Positions 1 to 6,049 are shown, counted from the stretch's first letter. The stretch is 9,050 nucleotides of DNA from CAYYHA01 sp964471535 (GCA_964471535.1 CAYYHA010000174.1:1-9050), one strand, 5' to 3'. Program-made: numbers and translations. Notes: generated by a model not told the origin, from the sequence alone.

Positions 1-42
1 CTCATAAGCCCCGTGTCGGTGGTTCAAGTCCACCCATCGCCA
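1..42 (+). tRNA. tRNA with CAT anticodon, 3' part (probably tRNA-Met), 5' end outside window
   Basis: The window opens inside the anticodon loop, CTCATAA (1-7), so the anticodon is CAT at 3-5. Then follow the 3' half of the anticodon stem (8-12), a five-base variable loop (13-17), the T stem GGTGG (18-22), the T loop TTCAAGT (23-29), the pairing strand CCACC (30-34), the 3' acceptor strand CATCGCC (35-41) and discriminator A42. The next bases are CAC, so the terminal CCA is not encoded and must be added after transcription. A CAT anticodon can belong to elongator Met, initiator Met or lysidine-modified Ile tRNA. The missing 5' half (D arm, first acceptor pair) decides which; elongator Met is my preference because the 3' acceptor strand would pair with a GGCGATG 5' end. 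Confidence 0.9.
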
Positions 43-49
43 CACGGCA

Positions 50-80
50 CCCTGGTCCCGCACCGTTGCGGCGACCAGGG
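50..80 (+). terminator. Strong hairpin just after the tRNA, possible transcription terminator without U-tract
   Basis: CCCTGGTC (50-57) pairs with GACCAGGG (73-80), and CCGCA (58-62) pairs with TGCGG (67-71), around the loop CCGT (63-66), with a single bulged C72. That makes 13 base pairs, beginning 7 nt after the last tRNA base. No run of T follows, so it is not a textbook intrinsic terminator, but its place right behind a tRNA suggests tRNA 3'-end formation or termination. It also argues against the TTG at 66 as a start codon for the following membrane gene, because that TTG lies in the hairpin. Confidence 0.5.
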
Positions 81-185
81 GGCCGAAGCCGCGCCGGACC
101 GCCGGGCGCCCGGGCCCTGTCTGTCACCAAGCTGTTGCCGAGGAGGCTTTGCGCGGCCCGCCGCCCTTGGCCAAAATGGTGCGTC

Positions 186-1133
186 GTGGGTCGGCGCATC
201 GCAGTGGGGCTGGGCTTGCTCCTCCTCGGGGGACTCGCCGTCGCCTTCTGGCTCGATCTCGCCGACACGGAGGCGGTGGGCCGGGCGCTTAGCACCGGTG
301 CGCCGTGGATCCCCCTCCTCTTCCTGCTGGAAGGGCTGCGCATCGCCGCCGAGGTTTCGGTGACCCGGCGCCTCGCCGGGGGGGGCGTGCGCCGGCTCGG
401 GCGGGGCCGGCTGTGGAGTGCCCATCTGGCGGCCTACGCGGTGGGGACCGTGGCGCCAGGCGGACGGCTCGCGGCCGAAACGGTCAAGGCGGCCTCCATC
501 GCCCCGGCGGTGGGCGGGGCGCAGGCCGCGCGGGTGGGCATCGTCGGCCACGTCCTCGCGCTGCTCAGCGTGGGGCTCGTCTCCGTGCCCTGTGCCATGG
601 TGGCACTCGTGTGGACCGGCCCCTCACTCCTCACTGTCGCGCTGGCGCTCCATGCGCTGGTGCTCTGCGGGATCGCAGCGCTGCTCCTCGGCGGCCTGCG
701 CTCGGGTGCGGTCGAGCGGCTGACCCGGGGCATCCCCCGTCTCGGCGCCTGGCTGGCACGGGTTGGCGACGCGGCGCGGCAGCGGCGCATTCCGCCCGCC
801 GCGGCGGCGCTCTTGCTCGGCGCGCGCCTGGTGGAGGCGCTCGAGTACGGGGTCCTCTTCGTGGCGGTGGGCCATCGCTTTGGTCTCGACAGCATCTTTC
901 TGGGCAACGGGGTGGACCTCATCGCCTCGGCCGTCGGGAACTGGCTGCCCGGGCAGCTGGGTGCGACCGAGACGGCCTTCGCGGCCGCCGCGCCGACCCT
1001 GGGCGTCGCACTGCCCCTTGCGGTTTCCGTCGTGCTCCTGCGCCGGGTGGTACAGGGGCTGTGGGTCGCCGCGGGGGCGCTGGCGCCCCTGCTCACGAAG
1101 CTCCTCCTTCCGCCTCCCACCCCGCGTGCTTGA
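186..1133 (+). CDS. UPF0104 / LPG-synthase-TM-like integral membrane protein
   Basis: This is a 315-residue hydrophobic protein with about seven to nine predicted membrane segments (roughly residues 5-22, 40-57, 80-105, 117-142, 150-171, 205-230, 265-286, 290-308). Two family-like landmarks are visible: a Pro-Gly-Gly-x6-Glu element near residues 91-99 (VAPGGRLAAETV) and a GNWLPGQLGATETAF element at 251-265. Both resemble the conserved membrane-face motifs of the UPF0104 family, the flippase-like module also found at the N-terminus of lysylphosphatidylglycerol synthases. No lysyl-transferase domain is fused here, so lipid or glycan-intermediate translocation is only a guess. The frame is open back to a TTG at 66, but the N-terminal part before residue V186 is Arg/Pro-rich and unlike a membrane protein; GTG 186 places a short basic stretch directly before the first helix. 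No clear ribosome binding site precedes it, and an AGGAGG at 141-146 is too far away, so the start is uncertain. Confidence 0.8.
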   Translation: MGRRIAVGLGLLLLGGLAVAFWLDLADTEAVGRALSTGAPWIPLLFLLEGLRIAAEVSVTRRLAGGGVRRLGRGRLWSAHLAAYAVGTVAPGGRLAAETVKAASIAPAVGGAQAARVGIVGHVLALLSVGLVSVPCAMVALVWTGPSLLTVALALHALVLCGIAALLLGGLRSGAVERLTRGIPRLGAWLARVGDAARQRRIPPAAAALLLGARLVEALEYGVLFVAVGHRFGLDSIFLGNGVDLIASAVGNWLPGQLGATETAFAAAAPTLGVALPLAVSVVLLRRVVQGLWVAAGALAPLLTKLLLPPPTPRA

Positions 1134-1280
1134 GGCGAGGCCCCTGGTGCCGGTCCCGCGTCCACCGCCCCCGCGTTCCCCTCGGCCCGGCGCCGTGCTC
1201 CGGTTCGCGCAGCGCCCGCCGGGGTGCGCACCGGGGGGACGGCGGGAACCTTCCCCCGATCGCCGGCGGGGAGGCAGGCC

Positions 1281-1598
1281 GTGAGCCGCCGGGTGCGTGC
1301 CCTCGGGCCGGCGCCGGGGGAGGGCGAGCACCGCGCCTTCCGCGTGGACGGCCGCTACCTCCTCGTCGCGCGGCGGGCGGGAAGGCTGCTCGCCCTCGAC
1401 GACTGGTGCAACCATGCCGGCTGTCTCCTCTCCGACGGGAGGGTGGAGGCCGATCGCGTCGTCTGCCCCTGTCACGGCGCCGTCTTCCGCCTGGGTGACG
1501 GGGCCCTGTTGAGCGAGCCGAAGCTTTGTGAGGCGCAGGCCACCTACGACGTGGTCGAGCACGACGGAACCGTGTACTGGGTGCGGGAGGAGGAGTGA
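1281..1598 (+). CDS. Small soluble Rieske [2Fe-2S] protein
   Basis: This 105-residue protein is essentially one Rieske domain. The cluster ligands are C43-x-H45 (in DWCNHAGC) and C62-x2-H65 (in CPCHGAVF), which would bind a [2Fe-2S] centre through two Cys and two His. It also keeps C48 and C64, the pair that forms a disulphide in bc1-type and similar higher-potential Rieske centres. It has no signal peptide or membrane anchor, so a cytoplasmic electron carrier or redox subunit is likely; the partner is unknown. The start is GTG 1281, chosen because GGGGAGG (1268-1274) sits 6 nt upstream; an earlier in-frame ATG at 1224 adds only low-complexity residues and lies in a GC-rich inverted repeat (1215-1220 with 1241-1246). 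The stop is 3 nt before the isochorismatase-like gene, so the two are very probably cotranscribed. The similarity to nitrite reductase small subunits is only at domain level. Confidence 0.9.
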   Translation: MSRRVRALGPAPGEGEHRAFRVDGRYLLVARRAGRLLALDDWCNHAGCLLSDGRVEADRVVCPCHGAVFRLGDGALLSEPKLCEAQATYDVVEHDGTVYWVREEE

Positions 1599-1601
1599 CC
1601 C

Positions 1602-2225
1602 ATGCCCAAGGCCAAGCAGATCTTGAGGTGGCACGCGGAGCTCGAGCAGACCGAGATCGAGCCGCACCCCGCCTTCACCATCTATCCCGACTCGGCGGCG
1701 CTGCTGGTCATCGACCTGCAGGAGCGCCTCGGGGCCGCGATGCCCGAGAAGGTCTTCGAGCGCACCGTGGAGAACGCCGTCCGACTCATCGAAGGTGCAA
1801 AGCGCCTCGGGCTGCCCATCGTGGTCAGCGAGCAGTATCCGAAGGGGCTCGGACCTACCGATGGGCGCATCCTCGAGGCGCTGCCCGAGGGGGTGCGCCC
1901 CTTCGACAAGACCGACTTCGCCTGCGGGCACCTGCCCCCGGTGAAGGAGACGCTGGCGAAGGAGGCGCGCCGGCAGGTGATCGTGGTCGGGCAGGAGACC
2001 CACGTCTGCGTCTTCCAGACGGTGCGCTGGCTCACCGAGCACGGCTACTTCTGTCACGTGGCGCGGGATGGGTGCTGTTCGCGCACCAAGGAGAACTGGA
2101 AGACCGGCTTGGAGCTGATGGATCGCCTCGGGGCGACGGTGAGCAGCACGGAGGTGGTGCTCTTCGATCTGGTCAAGAGCGCCTCGCACGAGCACTTCCG
2201 CGCCATCTCCAAACTGGTCAAGTGA
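1602..2225 (+). CDS. Isochorismatase-family cysteine hydrolase, ISOC1/2-like
   Basis: This 207-residue alpha/beta hydrolase of the isochorismatase superfamily carries the expected catalytic triad: Asp38 in VIDLQ, Lys103 in FDKTDF and the nucleophile Cys136 in VGQETHVCVFQT (G-x2-T-x2-C pattern). The segments VSEQYPKGLG (75-84), CVFQT and the C-terminal STEVVLFDL...HEHFRAISKLVK closely resemble the ISOC1/ISOC2 subgroup rather than pathway isochorismatases (EntB) or nicotinamidases, so the substrate is unknown. No signal peptide is seen and it should be cytoplasmic. ATG 1602 is well supported by the Shine-Dalgarno-like GGAGGAGGAG at 1586-1595, which lies inside the end of the Rieske gene. Its stop overlaps the GTG start of the next gene (GTGA), suggesting coupled translation. 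The N-terminal ~25 residues form a small extension before the core fold. Confidence 0.92.
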   Translation: MPKAKQILRWHAELEQTEIEPHPAFTIYPDSAALLVIDLQERLGAAMPEKVFERTVENAVRLIEGAKRLGLPIVVSEQYPKGLGPTDGRILEALPEGVRPFDKTDFACGHLPPVKETLAKEARRQVIVVGQETHVCVFQTVRWLTEHGYFCHVARDGCCSRTKENWKTGLELMDRLGATVSSTEVVLFDLVKSASHEHFRAISKLVK

Positions 2226-3178
2226 GTCCGCCTGCCGCCGCCCTGCCCTCCGGCCGTTGCCCCGGCGGGCCAGTGCCAGCCGGTCTGGTGCCGAGGCGCT
2301 ACCGCCGGGAGGCCGACGCCCGCCGCGCTCGAACGGTGCGCGCCCGGCGTGTGGGGCCGGCGCTCGAGGCCCTGCTCACCTGTCACGAACCGGAGCGATA
2401 CCGGTCGCGGGATCCCGTGGCGTTCGTGCATCGCTACCGCGATCCGCGAGATCAGGAGCTGGTGGGGCTCGTCGCCTCGTCGCTCGCCTACGGCCGGGTG
2501 CAGAGTATCCAAGATTCGGTGGCGCGGGTTCTGGCGCGCCTCGGTCCCCAACCGTCACAGGTGGCCCATGCGGTGACGGAAGAGACCTTCCGCGGGATAC
2601 AGCACCGTTGGACCACGCCGGCGGACCTGGCGGCCCTCGTCTACGGCGCCGGGGTCGTGGCGTCGGCGTGGGGGAGCCTGGGCGCCGCCTTCGCCGCGTT
2701 CTTCGACCGGCACCGCCGGCTGCGCGCGGCCCTGGGCGACTTCGCCCGGGCGCTCTACGCGGTGGACTTCCGGCCCGTTTGGGGCCGGCGGGCGCCGCCG
2801 CCCGGCCTTCGCTACCTCTTGCCCGACGCGCAGGGCCCCGGTGCGGCCAAGCGCCTGAACATGTACCTGCGCTGGATGGTGCGCCGGCCCGACGGCGTGG
2901 ACCTCGGCCTCTGGCCGCTGCCCGGGCCGGAGGCGCTCGTCGTGCCGCTGGACACCCACACCGTTCGCTTCTGGCGCTACCTGGGACTGACCACTCGCCG
3001 GCAGCCGAGCTGGGCCGCAGCCGAGGAGATCACCTGGCACCTTGCGGCGCTCTGCCCCGAGGATCCGGTGCGCTACGACTTCGCGCTGGCGCATCTCGGC
3101 ATCTCCGGCCGCTGCCGCCACCGCCGGATCCCGTCGGTGTGCGGGGCCTGTCCCCTTGGGGCGGTGTGCCGCCTGTGA
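2222..3178 (+). CDS. DUF2400 / TIGR02757 family protein with C-terminal four-Cys (Fe-S-type) motif
   Basis: The family signature is clear from about residue 45: DPVAFVHRYRDPRDQELVGL, SLAYGRV (87-93), KRLNMYLRWMVRRPDGVDLG (210-229), VPLDTHTVRFWRYLGL (241-256) and DPVRYDFALAHLGI (281-294). It ends in C298-x8-C307-x2-C310-x5-C316, spaced almost like the [4Fe-4S] loop of endonuclease III. The PLDTHTVR element resembles the catalytic-Asp segment of HhH-GPD glycosylases, with K210 in the preceding helix. A DNA-glycosylase-like fold is therefore inferred, but the family has no proven activity that I know of. GTG 2222 overlaps the previous stop by 4 nt (GTGA) and gives 318 residues; this is longer than usual, and the first ~40 residues are low-complexity. 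In-frame GTG codons at 2273, 2288, 2336 and 2351 are alternative starts. It lies in the Rieske-hydrolase group and is followed 24 nt later by the lipoprotein gene. Confidence 0.88.
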   Translation: MSPPAAALPSGRCPGGPVPAGLVPRRYRREADARRARTVRARRVGPALEALLTCHEPERYRSRDPVAFVHRYRDPRDQELVGLVASSLAYGRVQSIQDSVARVLARLGPQPSQVAHAVTEETFRGIQHRWTTPADLAALVYGAGVVASAWGSLGAAFAAFFDRHRRLRAALGDFARALYAVDFRPVWGRRAPPPGLRYLLPDAQGPGAAKRLNMYLRWMVRRPDGVDLGLWPLPGPEALVVPLDTHTVRFWRYLGLTTRRQPSWAAAEEITWHLAALCPEDPVRYDFALAHLGISGRCRHRRIPSVCGACPLGAVCRL

Positions 3179-3186
3179 GCCGATGG

Positions 3187-3215
3187 CCTAGGGTGGGGGG
3201 GCATGAACCTAGGTT
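3187..3215 (+). promoter_or_regulatory. Paired CCTAGG palindromes around the lipoprotein start codon, possible operator
   Basis: CCTAGG occurs at 3187-3192 and again at 3208-3213, the second within the perfect 10-bp palindrome AACCTAGGTT (3206-3215). The centres are 21 bp apart, about two helical turns, and they flank the ATG at 3203. CTAG-containing hexamers are normally scarce in bacterial DNA; I count one other CCTAGG in the window (7382-7387). A regulator-binding site is possible but only inferred. Confidence 0.25.
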
Positions 3216-5062
3216 TCGAGAGGCCCGCACCTCGGGTGTCCACGGGGCGGCCTGCGGGCCCGGCGGCGGCATTCGCCTCGGAGCGTTCACTCGCCCTGGC
3301 GGCGGCCCTGTGCCTTGCGACCGCCTGCGCCACGGCGCCGGCGACGCGCGGGGACAGAGCGATGGCCGAGGCGCGCTACGAGGAGGCGGTCGCGGCCTAT
3401 GAGGCGGCGCTCGCCGAGCACCCGGGGGACCCCGACCTCGTGGGGCGCCTCGCGGCGGCGCGGGCGAAGCTCGCCGAGGTGGAGGTGGGTGCGGGGCGCA
3501 GGGCGGAGCAGGCCGGTGCGCTCCTCGAGGCCGCACGCCACTACCAGCGGGCGCTCTCGGCGCGCCCGGGCCACGCCGCCGCCCGCCGCGGGCTGAAGCG
3601 CATCGAGCGGCGCCTGGCCGAGCGCGTGGCGGAGGCGCTGGCGCATGGCCGAATCGATGAGGCCGCGCGGTGGGTGGCGCAGGCCGCGAAGGCGGGCTTG
3701 GTGGGGGGACGGCTGGCGGCGCTTCGCGCCGAGGTGGAGGCGAGGCAGGGCCGGGCGGCGTGTGAGGCGGGCGCCCGGGCGGCGCGGGAGGGGCGCCCGG
3801 GCCTGGCCCTACTCCACTACGCCCTCGCGCTCCGCCTGGAGACCCGGGCCTGTGACGCCGAAGGCGGCCGTGCCGCGGCACGACGTGCCCTCGAAGGCCG
3901 GACCCGCGTGCCCGTGGCGCTCCTCCCGGAAGGGTGGCCGGCCGAGGCGGCGAGGGCGGGCGGGGAGGTCACGGGCTCGGGGAGGTCGGCGGAGCGGGTG
4001 GAGAAGCCTGCTCTGGCGAAGGCCCTGGCCCGGTGGGCAGAGGCGGCGGGGCTGCCCGTCGAGGTCGGCGGCGACGTGGCGGTGGACGGCGACGTGGCCG
4101 AGGCGCTCACGCTCCGTGGGGACCTCTCGGTCGGGGTCTCCCGGACGCGCATCCCCCGGCGCCTGACCCTCGAACGACTCCTCGGCCACAAGACCGTTGC
4201 CAACCCCGAGTACGTGGAGGCCCGGCAGGATGCCGAGCAGCTCGCCGAGCACGTGCGCCAGGCGGCCGATCTCGTCGCCGAGCAGGCGCGGCGGGTGGAG
4301 GCGATCCGACGCGCCTACGTGCGAAGCGGGGGCAACCCGAGCCTGGGCCGGGAGCTTCAGTCGGCCTACGAGACCCTGGACCTCTACCGCGAGCGCTACG
4401 AGAACGCCCTTCGCGCCTACCGGCGGGTGCAGGAGAAGCTGGCCTCGCTGCCCCAGCTCCTGCGAAGGCCGGTGCACGAGGAGGTGGAAGTTCAGGGTGC
4501 CGAGGTGCGGATGCGGGCGGAGGCAAATGGACGCTTCCGCCTCGAGGCCCCCTGGCTCGACGCCCCTCGCCAGGTGCCCGTGGCGTACCAGGTCTCCGCC
4601 CAGGACTACACCTATGGGGCGGTGCCGGCGCGGGAGGTGCCCGCCGATCCCCTGACCCTTCCCGACAGCGATGTGCTCCGGCAACGCGCCATCGAGGGCG
4701 CGGCCGCGGTCCTGGGGCGGGCGGTGGCCGATGCCCTCGGTGAGCGGGCGCGGCGCCTGGTGGCCCGTGCCGAGGCCGCGTGGCGGGCGGGCCGGTGGGA
4801 GGAGGCGGCCGAGGCGCTGCTGCAAGGGGCGTTGCTCGATCCCCGGGCCGTCCCTGCGGAGCTCCGAGACGCGGTGCGAAGGCGCTTCGGCGTCGATCCC
4901 CTGGCGGCTCTGGGGCGCGGCGGCGGTGCGGGTGCGCTGCCCGCGGACGCGACGCCGGCGGGCGCGGGGGCTAGTGCGTCCGACGGCCGCTCTGATGCAG
5001 CTCCAGCACGATCTCGCCGTTCCGGAACACCCGCACGTCCCCACTCGTCTGCGACACCGTGA
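3203..5062 (+). CDS. Large probable lipoprotein with TPR-like helices and a central beta region
   Basis: This 619-residue protein has no close relative I recognise. Residues 28-42 form a hydrophobic stretch ending in LATAC, with A39-T40-A41-C42 acceptable as a lipobox, so export and lipidation at C42 are likely. The n-region is long (about 28 residues); a GTG at 3236 would shorten it to about 17. Residues 52-75 and 105-128 look like TPR helices (RYEEAVAAYEAALAEHP, LEAARHYQRALSARPGH), with more Ala-rich helical pairs to 235. Residues 335-415 are charged and coiled-coil-like (ARQDAEQLAEHVRQAADLV, YETLDLYRERYENALRAYR). Residues 423-475 look beta-rich, and 490-565 return to helices with another TPR-like pair (RWEEAAEALLQGALLDP). 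A scaffold role in the envelope is a reasonable guess. From about residue 570 the sequence is low-complexity Gly/Ala/Pro/Arg, and the last ~30 codons lie antisense to the end of the diadenylate cyclase gene. It follows the DUF2400 gene by 24 nt and is probably in the same transcript. Confidence 0.82.
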   Translation: MNLGFERPAPRVSTGRPAGPAAAFASERSLALAAALCLATACATAPATRGDRAMAEARYEEAVAAYEAALAEHPGDPDLVGRLAAARAKLAEVEVGAGRRAEQAGALLEAARHYQRALSARPGHAAARRGLKRIERRLAERVAEALAHGRIDEAARWVAQAAKAGLVGGRLAALRAEVEARQGRAACEAGARAAREGRPGLALLHYALALRLETRACDAEGGRAAARRALEGRTRVPVALLPEGWPAEAARAGGEVTGSGRSAERVEKPALAKALARWAEAAGLPVEVGGDVAVDGDVAEALTLRGDLSVGVSRTRIPRRLTLERLLGHKTVANPEYVEARQDAEQLAEHVRQAADLVAEQARRVEAIRRAYVRSGGNPSLGRELQSAYETLDLYRERYENALRAYRRVQEKLASLPQLLRRPVHEEVEVQGAEVRMRAEANGRFRLEAPWLDAPRQVPVAYQVSAQDYTYGAVPAREVPADPLTLPDSDVLRQRAIEGAAAVLGRAVADALGERARRLVARAEAAWRAGRWEEAAEALLQGALLDPRAVPAELRDAVRRRFGVDPLAALGRGGGAGALPADATPAGAGASASDGRSDAAPARSRRSGTPARPHSSATP

Positions 5063-5885
5063 TGGCGATCGCCTCGGTCTCCCGAGAGATCGCGGCAGCA
5101 GAGGCGTGTCGGGTGCCGAGCCCCATGGGCACCTTCACCTCCTCGGTGCTCGGCTGCAGGTAGCGCCCTGCCGCCATGACCACCCCGTCCTCGCGCACCA
5201 CGAAGGCACCGTCGAGAACGCTGAAGGCCTCGACGGCGCCGCGGATCTTCGGGTCGAGGATGTTCCGCTCGCCCTCGCTGATGCCCTGGAAGGGGTTGAT
5301 GGTCAGCTGTGTGCTCTTCTCCATGACGGTGGTCGCATCGCCCACGCAGATGATCGTGCCCACCGGGTGGCCCTCGAAGCCGTTGTGGCCGATGCGCAGC
5401 GCCAGGTCGATGAGCGCCTCCACCACCTGGCTGGAGAACTCCTGTGAGAGCTGCAGGGCGTCGAGGCTCACCCGGTCCTCGAGACCGAAGCCCACCTCGA
5501 GGCGCAGCAGCGTGTCGTAGCCGCCCGTCTTGCCCGTCGCGGCGAGGACCACGTCGCCTTCGCTGACGAGGCCCGCCGAGAGCGCGGCCAGCACGGCCAC
5601 CTTGATGCGCTCGACGCGGGCGTACTCGTAGGGGGGGATGACCACCACCGGCAGTTCCGCCGCCCGCATCTGCTCCGCCGCCACCTCACTGGTCACCGCG
5701 AAGATGAGCTTACGGCGCACCGAGCGCCCGCGGAGATCCTCGGGGAGGAGGGGAACGTCGCTGACGAGGAGGACGTGCCGGACGTCGCGCTTGCCCCCCA
5801 GCGTGAGGACGGCGCGGAGGAAGTCCCGGTCGAGGCTGCCCTTGCGGCTCGGCCCGCGCTTGGTCGGCTTCTTCTTCTCGCTCAC
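4971..5885 (-). CDS. Diadenylate cyclase (c-di-AMP synthase), DacZ-like two-domain form
   Basis: The enzyme should condense two ATP into cyclic di-AMP in the cytoplasm. With numbering from the GTG at 5933, the C-terminal DAC (DisA_N) domain covers about residues 225-312. It has the DGA motif (241-243), a GLGTRH motif (271-276) and the closing strand set ITVSQTSGDVRVFRNGEIV. The N-terminal half (about 50-200) is an alpha/beta domain with VVVIPPYEY and GDVVLAATGKTGGYD, resembling a pyruvate-kinase C-terminal domain. This order (PK-like then DAC) is the build of archaeal DacZ, not of CdaA (membrane helices), DisA (C-terminal HhH) or CdaS. The canonical RHR motif reads RHA, so the second Arg is missing. 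GTG 5885 (304 residues, starting MSEKKKPTKRG) is preferred to GTG 5933 (320 residues) because the extra stretch looks like intergenic sequence; the ribosome binding site is poor for both. It diverges from dksA, and its 3' end overlaps the lipoprotein gene by about 92 nt. Confidence 0.88.
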   Translation of the reverse strand: MSEKKKPTKRGPSRKGSLDRDFLRAVLTLGGKRDVRHVLLVSDVPLLPEDLRGRSVRRKLIFAVTSEVAAEQMRAAELPVVVIPPYEYARVERIKVAVLAALSAGLVSEGDVVLAATGKTGGYDTLLRLEVGFGLEDRVSLDALQLSQEFSSQVVEALIDLALRIGHNGFEGHPVGTIICVGDATTVMEKSTQLTINPFQGISEGERNILDPKIRGAVEAFSVLDGAFVVREDGVVMAAGRYLQPSTEEVKVPMGLGTRHASAAAISRETEAIAITVSQTSGDVRVFRNGEIVLELHQSGRRTH

Positions 5886-5976
5886 GGCTCCGATGGTAGG
5901 CCGTCTTCGCCGCGGCGCCAGATCCTGACCCACCGCGGGCGACTGCAGGTGTAACGCGTCGCGTCAGGACCGCCTG

Positions 5977-5996
5977 TTTCCCCTTGTTTCACCTTG
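5977..5996 (+). repeat. Tandem 10-mer repeat at the dksA promoter
   Basis: TTTCCCCTTG (5977-5986) is followed directly by TTTCACCTTG (5987-5996), differing at one base. The 10-bp period places both copies on the same face of the helix, and the second copy runs into the TTGACA box. This would suit an activator or repressor site in the cyclase/dksA divergent region; no binding protein can be named. Confidence 0.45.
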
Positions 5997-6022
5997 ACAT
6001 AGGTTCGATGCGGTTGTTACAC
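5994..6022 (+). promoter_or_regulatory. Probable sigma-70-type promoter of dksA
   Basis: A perfect -35 hexamer TTGACA (5994-5999) is followed after 17 nt by TTACAC (6017-6022). The -10 match is poor (with 18 nt, TACACG is the alternative), so the promoter may depend on a factor or be read by a sigma factor with relaxed -10 needs. It lies about 60 nt ahead of the dksA start. No equally good promoter for the divergent cyclase was found. Confidence 0.55.
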
Positions 6023-6049
6023 GGCCCCACCTTTTCGACGCCGGGGCCG
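6022..6049 (+). other. Possible leader hairpin upstream of dksA
   Basis: CGGCCCC (6022-6028) can pair fully with GGGGCCG (6043-6049) around a 14-nt loop. An alternative pairing, CCGGG (6041-6045) with CCCGG (6060-6064), uses the same bases, so the two folds are mutually exclusive. In such GC-rich DNA this may be chance. Confidence 0.25.

Noticed and set aside
66..185. Upstream TTG start (66) for the UPF0104-like gene
   Set aside because: The TTG lies in the loop of the post-tRNA hairpin, and the added 40 residues are Arg/Pro-rich and do not resemble a membrane protein N-terminus.
1134..1280. Promoter or small gene between the membrane protein and Rieske genes
   Set aside because: The gap holds only GC-rich inverted repeats (for example 1215-1220 with 1241-1246) and no convincing -35/-10 pair or coding motif.
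624..2195. Long minus-strand open frame of 523 codons across the Rieske and hydrolase genes
   Set aside because: It is antisense to three genes with clear catalytic or ligand motifs, and its translation is low in recognisable features; long antisense frames are expected at this GC content.
1595..2221. N-terminal extension of the DUF2400 frame back to 1595
   Set aside because: This stretch is out of frame with the well supported hydrolase gene (1602-2225) and codes for Arg/Ala/Gly-rich nonsense; family similarity begins only around 2350.
3030..3881. Minus-strand Pro/Arg-rich open frame of 283 codons
   Set aside because: Composition is that of a GC-rich shadow frame; it lies opposite the DUF2400 and lipoprotein genes.
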